Source of the DNA: an uncultured Oscillospiraceae bacterium
GTDB lineage: Bacteria; Bacillota; Clostridia; Oscillospirales; Acutalibacteraceae
Assembly: GCA_900549055.1 (NCBI GenBank)
Contig: URNB01000082.1
Span: forward strand, 1 to 9,350
Length of the DNA: 9,350 nt
Direction: 5' to 3'
Made by a program: the position numbers and the translations under genes. The notes beneath the pieces were generated by a model, which searched no databases, was not told where the DNA came from, and was given only the letters and a program-made list of their open reading frames with translations. Positions 6,003 through 9,350 of the stretch are shown here, piece by piece. Position 1 is the stretch's first letter. Each line of letters starts with the position of its first letter.

Positions 6003-7496
6003 TTATTTTTCTGTTTTTACTATAAACGAAAAATCTATATATCCGTCGCCGGGGACGGTGTAGACATCGCTCAAGGCGTCCGAGTATGCAATGGTTGTGT
6101 TTTGGAACAGCAGCGGAATAATGCTTGTGCCGCGCAGCAGCTCGGATTGAACGGCGTCGGCGGTTTTGCCGCTTGCGGAAACGCCGAATTTCTCCGAGAA
6201 TTCCGAAAGGCTTTCGTTGTCGGCGCGTATGGGAAAGACGGCAATCGGCAAATCGCGGCTTTTAAGCTGCGGGGTCAGCTTATCGACGCTGCTTGCGGTC
6301 TCAATATTTATAAACGCGCCGAGTTTGTTTTGCCAATGTCCCACAATATCGGTTATAATCGGCTTTATAACGCCGTTATCGTAAAAATAAAGCTTGATAT
6401 CCGACGGAAATTTTTTATCGGTCTGTTTTTTTAACTCTGCGGAATACAGCGTCTTCGCACCGTCGGCATTGTAGGAAAGCATGCCCGCGCTCGATTTTTC
6501 CCCGGAAATAACGCCCGGGAAAAGGGAGGCGGCGGCAGAATAGCCCGGCTTTAAATCGGCGGAATATACCTGCTCGCCTATAAGCATTGCAAGGCTTTTC
6601 CTGAAATTTTCCGAGAGCGATGAGTCCATGGTCATGACCCAGCATATGTTCTGATAATTTGTGGCTTTAAGTCCCGCCGCTTTTGCGTTATCGGAAAGTG
6701 CGGAATCTATAAATGTTATATCCACATTATTGTCGCAAAGCCGTTCGTACGGCGTTTTATCCTTCGTGCAGGTTATATAAACGGCGGAATTTTTCGCTTT
6801 GAATGTGCCCTTGTAGCTTTCAAAGGAATAAATGCGTATTCCGAAGGAATTTTCATCGTCATTCCAGCGCCCGAGCCTGTAGCTGCCGCAGGATATTACG
6901 GTGTTGAGCGTAAGCCCGTACTTGCCGCCCGATTCATTGAAAAATTTTTCATTGCAGGGCATGGCAACGCTTGTGGTAAGAGCTTCCTCAAAGCTCGGGT
7001 CATCGTATGCCAGCTCGATTATTACCGTGTGCTCATCCGGGGCTGAAACGCCTAAAGTGTCGGCGCTTTTTTTGCCGTTGCCGATTTCCTTTGCGTTTTT
7101 GATTGCAAAAAGGCGGGAAGCAAACGGGGCTGCGGTTGCGGGCGTCACCGCGCGGCGAAGACCGAAAACGAAATCGGCGGCGGTAAGAGGCTCTTTATTG
7201 CTCCAAACGCCGTTTTCACGGAGCTTGAAGGTATATTTGAGTCCGTTTTTTTCAAAGCTTTCCGCCGCACCGCAGACAACGGCACCGCTTGAATTTTTCC
7301 GAAGCAGCCCCTCGTAAATATTTTTTACTATCGACAGCTCCGAATCGGTTGAGGCGGTCTGCGCGTCAAGCGTAAAGGGGCGCTCGGGTACTTCATAATA
7401 AATAATTGCGTTTTGATAGCTGTCCTTGCAGCCGACGGTGCCGAGCAGCAGAATAACGGCGGTAAGCAGCGCTGTGAATTTTATAAAATGCTTCAT
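6003..7496 (-). CDS. Solute-binding lipoprotein, SBP family 5 (oligopeptide/nickel type)
   Basis: A 497-residue extracellular substrate-binding protein anchored to the membrane by lipid. Residues 1-22 are a lipoprotein signal peptide ending in the lipobox LGTVGC with Cys23 as the lipidated residue. The domain then shows family 5 signs: LDAQTASTDSELSIVKNIYEGLL (43-65 area) and ESFEKNGLKYTFKLRENG with WSNKEPLTAADFVFGLRR (79-115), corresponding to the ES...G.YTFxLR...W..G.PLTA.DF pattern. Length is slightly under the usual 520-550. A GGAG lies 9 bases before the ATG. No permease (oppB/C) or ATPase (oppD/F) gene lies next to it; instead it leads a cluster of membrane proteins, so it may serve a remote transporter or act as a sensor. 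Ligand unknown; peptides are the default guess. Confidence 0.9.
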   Translation of the reverse strand: MKHFIKFTALLTAVILLLGTVGCKDSYQNAIIYYEVPERPFTLDAQTASTDSELSIVKNIYEGLLRKNSSGAVVCGAAESFEKNGLKYTFKLRENGVWSNKEPLTAADFVFGLRRAVTPATAAPFASRLFAIKNAKEIGNGKKSADTLGVSAPDEHTVIIELAYDDPSFEEALTTSVAMPCNEKFFNESGGKYGLTLNTVISCGSYRLGRWNDDENSFGIRIYSFESYKGTFKAKNSAVYITCTKDKTPYERLCDNNVDITFIDSALSDNAKAAGLKATNYQNICWVMTMDSSLSENFRKSLAMLIGEQVYSADLKPGYSAAASLFPGVISGEKSSAGMLSYNADGAKTLYSAELKKQTDKKFPSDIKLYFYDNGVIKPIITDIVGHWQNKLGAFINIETASSVDKLTPQLKSRDLPIAVFPIRADNESLSEFSEKFGVSASGKTADAVQSELLRGTSIIPLLFQNTTIAYSDALSDVYTVPGDGYIDFSFIVKTEK

Positions 7497-7549
7497 TTAA
7501 AATAACTCCGGGAGAATTAATTCTTTTTAAGTATAACGGTAATAAAAAC

Positions 7550-7578
7550 TTGACAATTGAGTGTAATTTTGCTATAAT
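7550..7578 (+). promoter_or_regulatory. Perfect-consensus promoter (P1) facing the 3' end of the second Lrp gene
   Basis: TTGACA (7550-7555), a 17-base spacer and TATAAT (7573-7578) form an exact sigma-A consensus promoter on the + strand. Transcription would start near 7585 and run antisense into the minus-strand regulator gene ending at 7607. No sense + strand gene follows until 8142. On the minus strand the same 48-bp block starts with TTGACA (complement of 7592-7597), but only a poorly spaced TATAGC follows, so the promoter of the lipoprotein gene is not clear from this. Confidence 0.7.
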
Positions 7579-7586
7579 CAGTGTAA
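7556..7586 (+). promoter_or_regulatory. Paired operator-like direct repeats at P1
   Basis: ATTGAGTGTAA (7556-7566) and AATCAGTGTAA (7576-7586) match at 9 of 11 positions and lie exactly 20 bp apart, about two helical turns, one in the -35/-10 spacer and one across the -10/start region. The same word in the same position recurs at the regulator promoter (8087-8117). This is how a repressor or Lrp-type oligomer site would look; binding is inferred. Confidence 0.5.
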
Positions 7587-7606
7587 AACAATGTCAAATG
7601 CTTGGG

Positions 7607-8053
7607 CTATGATTTTATTGCCTCAAGCCCTATGCCGCGCGGCGGCTGCGGTGTGGAAAACGCAATTTGCGTTTCTGTGTGGCCGAAGCCGTTCAGTTCA
7701 CCGATAAAGGCGTCAAGCGCCTCGGTCGTTTCAAAGGCAACCTTGATAAGCTGCGAATACCGCCCTGTTATGCAGCTGCATTCAAGCACATGCGGATGCG
7801 AGCGCACAAAGGGGTAAAAGGTAGGCTTAAGCTTCGGATCAAGATCAAGCTGGATAAATGCAATAATCGGGAAGCCTGCTTTTTTCATATCTATGTTTGC
7901 AGAGTATGAGCTGATAATACCGTCATTTTCAAGCTTTTCTATCCGCGCCGCGGTTGCCGGGGAGGAAAGAAAAACCTGACTTGCCAAAACCTTGAGCGGC
8001 GTTCTGGCATTCTTTTGCAGCAGGGTTATAAGTTTAAGGTCAATAGCGTCCAT
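7607..8053 (-). CDS. Lrp/AsnC-family transcriptional regulator (second copy in window)
   Basis: A 148-residue regulator. GAGGTGA lies 5 bases before the ATG at 8053. Residues 1-50 are the winged helix-turn-helix (DLKLITLLQKNARTPLKVLA, then SSPATAARIEKLENDGII); residues about 62-132 are the RAM domain. The turn normally written GxYD reads TGRYSQLIKV (97-106), with Ser100 where many members have Asp, so ligand binding may differ. It is a paralogue of the AlaR-like protein at 1852 but clearly diverged. The strong promoter at 8096-8124 carries duplicated operator-like words, suggesting autoregulation as is common for Lrp proteins. A lipoprotein gene follows on the same strand after 110 bases, and that gap repeats the operator-like words, so control of the solute-binding cluster is a reasonable inference. 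Effector unknown. Confidence 0.92.
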   Translation of the reverse strand: MDAIDLKLITLLQKNARTPLKVLASQVFLSSPATAARIEKLENDGIISSYSANIDMKKAGFPIIAFIQLDLDPKLKPTFYPFVRSHPHVLECSCITGRYSQLIKVAFETTEALDAFIGELNGFGHTETQIAFSTPQPPRGIGLEAIKS

Positions 8054-8086
8054 TTAGCTCACCTCTTAAAATTTAAAGCTTCTGTA

Positions 8087-8117
8087 TTACCACTGATTAT
8101 ATACCATAAGACTGATT
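8087..8117 (-). promoter_or_regulatory. Paired operator-like direct repeats at P2
   Basis: On the minus strand AATCAGTCTTA (complement of 8107-8117) and AATCAGTGGTAA (complement of 8087-8098) share AATCAGT and lie 19 bp apart. As at P1, one copy is in the -35/-10 spacer and the other runs from the -10 over the start site. The likely reading is an autoregulatory operator for the Lrp-like protein; this is inference. Confidence 0.5.
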
Positions 8118-8124
8118 TAGTCAA
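8096..8124 (-). promoter_or_regulatory. Sigma-A promoter (P2) of the second Lrp/AsnC gene
   Basis: On the minus strand TTGACT (complement of 8119-8124) is followed after exactly 17 bases by a perfect TATAAT (complement of 8096-8101). Transcription would start near 8089, about 35 bases before the regulator start codon. The -10 and following bases, TATAATCAGTG, are identical to those of the promoter at 7550-7578. Confidence 0.8.
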
Positions 8125-8141
8125 GGCTCGGAGTGTGTCGA

Positions 8142-8717
8142 ATGAGGAATTTAACAGTATCAAACGAAGAAAACGGACGGGAAATTTTCTGCTGCTTTAC
8201 AGGCTACAGACCCTCGAAATTCCCGTTCCCGTTAAACAAAAAAATGAGCGAATTCGAAAGTCTTCAGAATAAGCTTATCGATATAATTTTTTCGCTCCCG
8301 AAGGACGCCTGCGTTACCTTTTACAGCGGCATGGCAATGGGCTTTGATATTATAGCCGCCGAATCGGTGCTGCTGCTTAAAAGGGCGGGCCGCAATGTTC
8401 GGCTTGTATGCGTACTGCCGTTTGAGGGGCAGGGCGACGGGTTTTCGGAGCCGTGGCATTCCCGCTATAATAAGATCATAGAGAATGCGGATGAGATCGT
8501 GGTTATGTCGAAGGAATATTATAAGGGCTGCTATTTTAAAAGAAACGCCTTTTTGGTGGATAACAGCGATTATGTTATCACCTGGTACGACGGTAAGCCC
8601 GGCGGAACCGCTTCAACGCTTAAATACGCCGAAAAAAAAGGCCGCCGTATAATAAATTTGTATGACGGCCGTATGTCGAGCATTTGCAAAGAAATACAAA
8701 CGGCTATCGGATTTTAA
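8142..8717 (+). CDS. SLOG-superfamily protein, YpsA/DUF1273-like
   Basis: A 191-residue cytoplasmic protein. The start is ATG 8142 with GGAG (8130-8133) 8 bases before it; GTG 8133 overlaps that site and is less likely. Seen: CFTGYRP (18-24), SGMAMGFD (62-69), PFEGQ (93-97), RNAFLVDNSD (134-143) and YDGKPGGTAST (149-159). This order is that of YpsA/DUF1273 proteins, a branch of the SLOG (Smf/DprA-LOG) Rossmann-like superfamily thought to bind nucleotide-derived ligands. The glycine-rich SGMAMG and GKPGGT loops would line the ligand pocket. Bacillus YpsA has been linked to cell division, but no such link is visible here. It is divergent from the second Lrp gene with 88 bases between starts; I see no good separate + strand promoter, so the regulator's operator may affect it too. 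Confidence 0.88.
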   Translation: MRNLTVSNEENGREIFCCFTGYRPSKFPFPLNKKMSEFESLQNKLIDIIFSLPKDACVTFYSGMAMGFDIIAAESVLLLKRAGRNVRLVCVLPFEGQGDGFSEPWHSRYNKIIENADEIVVMSKEYYKGCYFKRNAFLVDNSDYVITWYDGKPGGTASTLKYAEKKGRRIINLYDGRMSSICKEIQTAIGF

Positions 8718-8778
8718 ATATCCGGCGGGACATCGCCCCCAAGCACCGTGAGGCAATGATTTTTGCAAAAGCGCATAT

Positions 8779-8826
8779 AAAAGCCTATTGCTGTCGGGAA
8801 AACCGATAACAACAGGCTTTTGTTTT
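8779..8826 (+). terminator. Terminator hairpin between the SLOG gene and nadE, possibly bidirectional
   Basis: AAAAGCCT (8779-8786) pairs with AGGCTTTT (8814-8821); after one A/C mismatch TTG pairs with CAA (8788-8790 with 8810-8812), and TCGG/CCGA (8794-8797 with 8803-8806) caps it. On the + strand TTTT and an AT-rich run follow. The A run before the stem becomes a T run on the minus strand, so it can also serve the convergent nadE transcript. Confidence 0.8.
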
Positions 8827-8857
8827 AATTATTTAGGATTCTGCATTCCGAATGAAT

Positions 8858-9350
8858 TTACTCTTCAAGCTCGGAAAGCCAGAGCGCGGCTGACGCGTCG
8901 GACGGCATACGCCAGTCTCCGCGGGGGGAGAGGGTAACAGAGCCGACTTTGGGGCCGTCCGGTATGCAGGAGCGCTTAAACTGCTGCGAGAAAAAGCGGC
9001 GTATAAAGGTTTTAAGCCAGTGTAAAATTACATCTCCGCTGTAAATGCCGTCAAACGCGATAAGCGCCAAACGGTAAATTTTTGACGGCGCTTCGCCGAA
9101 ACGCAGCATGTGGTAAAGAAAAAAGTCGTGCAGCTCATAGGGGCCTACAAGATCCTCGGTCTTCTGAACTATTTCGCCGTTTTCATCCGCCGGTAAAAGC
9201 TCGGGGGAGACGGGCGTAGCAAGAATATCCTCAAGCACAGCTTGCGTGTCGCCGCCGGCACACTCTGCCTCGTAGCGCACCAAATACCGCACAAGCGTTT
9301 TCGGAACCGAGGAATTCACGGCATACATGGACATATGGTCGCCGTTATAG
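8858..9350 (-). CDS. nadE: Glutamine-dependent NAD+ synthetase, C-terminal part (cut by the window edge)
   Basis: Catalyses the last step of NAD+ synthesis: amidation of deamido-NAD+ with ATP, ammonia coming from glutamine in the large two-domain form. About 163 C-terminal residues are visible; the frame is open through base 9350 and the gene continues upstream (YNGDH precedes the internal ATG at 9334, which is not a start). Seen: GDHMSMYAVNSSVPKTLVR near the left of the visible part, GPYELHDFFLYHMLRFG in the middle and FKRSCIPDGPKVGSVTLSPRGDW followed by RMPSDA near the end. The last resembles the KRS..P.GPKV...SPRGDWR.PSD ending of large glutamine-dependent NadE, so the missing part should be an N-terminal glutaminase (nitrilase-like) domain and most of the synthetase domain. 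It converges on the SLOG gene with a shared terminator. Confidence 0.93.
   Translation of the reverse strand, partial: YNGDHMSMYAVNSSVPKTLVRYLVRYEAECAGGDTQAVLEDILATPVSPELLPADENGEIVQKTEDLVGPYELHDFFLYHMLRFGEAPSKIYRLALIAFDGIYSGDVILHWLKTFIRRFFSQQFKRSCIPDGPKVGSVTLSPRGDWRMPSDASAALWLSELEE

Noticed and set aside
6901..7317. Plus-strand frame of 138 codons opposite the solute-binding protein
   Set aside because: Opposite conserved family 5 motifs; no ribosome site or domain.
7602..7909. Plus-strand frames downstream of the perfect promoter at 7550
   Set aside because: They overlap the Lrp gene in antisense, no Shine-Dalgarno is seen and the proteins look like shadow translations; a noncoding antisense RNA is more plausible.

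Overview
The window looks like chromosomal DNA from a low-to-mid GC member of the Bacillota, most likely a gut-type Clostridia (Oscillospiraceae/Ruminococcaceae-like). The grounds are a type III glutamine synthetase, a T-box leader, strong AGGAGG-like ribosome binding sites and near-consensus sigma-A promoters. No phage, transposon, CRISPR array, tRNA or rRNA is visible. The taxon is inferred from gene style only.

Left part (1-3570, + strand) is nitrogen and amino-acid metabolism. It opens with the C-terminal three quarters of glnN (type III glutamine synthetase). Three bases after its stop begins a promoter that feeds a complete T-box riboswitch (about 1574-1836). By position against the known Stem I layout, its specifier codon reads GCT (alanine), and its TGGT bulge fits the A discriminator of tRNA-Ala. 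It controls a two-gene, ATGA-overlapping operon: an Lrp/AsnC regulator and a class I PLP aminotransferase, matching the Bacillus alaR-alaT pair. The inferred circuit is that uncharged tRNA-Ala allows readthrough, so alanine transaminase and its regulator are made when alanine is short. A hairpin after alaT probably ends the operon. A five-unit heptamer repeat follows.

Middle part (3713-8053, - strand) reads, in transcription order: a second Lrp/AsnC regulator, a lipoprotein solute-binding protein of the peptide/nickel (SBP family 5) type without permease or ATPase genes beside it, a 406-residue polytopic membrane protein, a zinc-ribbon three-helix membrane protein, and a small polytopic membrane protein of the DUF6512 type. 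The last four are closely spaced and probably form one operon. The regulator's own promoter and the gap between regulator and lipoprotein gene both carry two copies of an AATCAGTGTAA-like word 19-20 bp apart around a perfect TATAAT. This suggests a shared operator, with the Lrp-like protein as the obvious candidate binder. In the gap, the strong promoter points toward the 3' end of the regulator gene, so it may make an antisense RNA.

Right part (8142-9350): a YpsA/DUF1273-type SLOG-domain protein (+ strand) is divergent from the second regulator. A hairpin, probably a terminator for both sides, separates it from the convergent C-terminal end of a glutamine-dependent NAD+ synthetase (nadE, - strand), which runs off the window.

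The most interesting items are the alanine T-box on alaR-alaT, the duplicated operator-like motif at two promoters around the second Lrp gene, and the orphan binding-protein/membrane-protein cluster.
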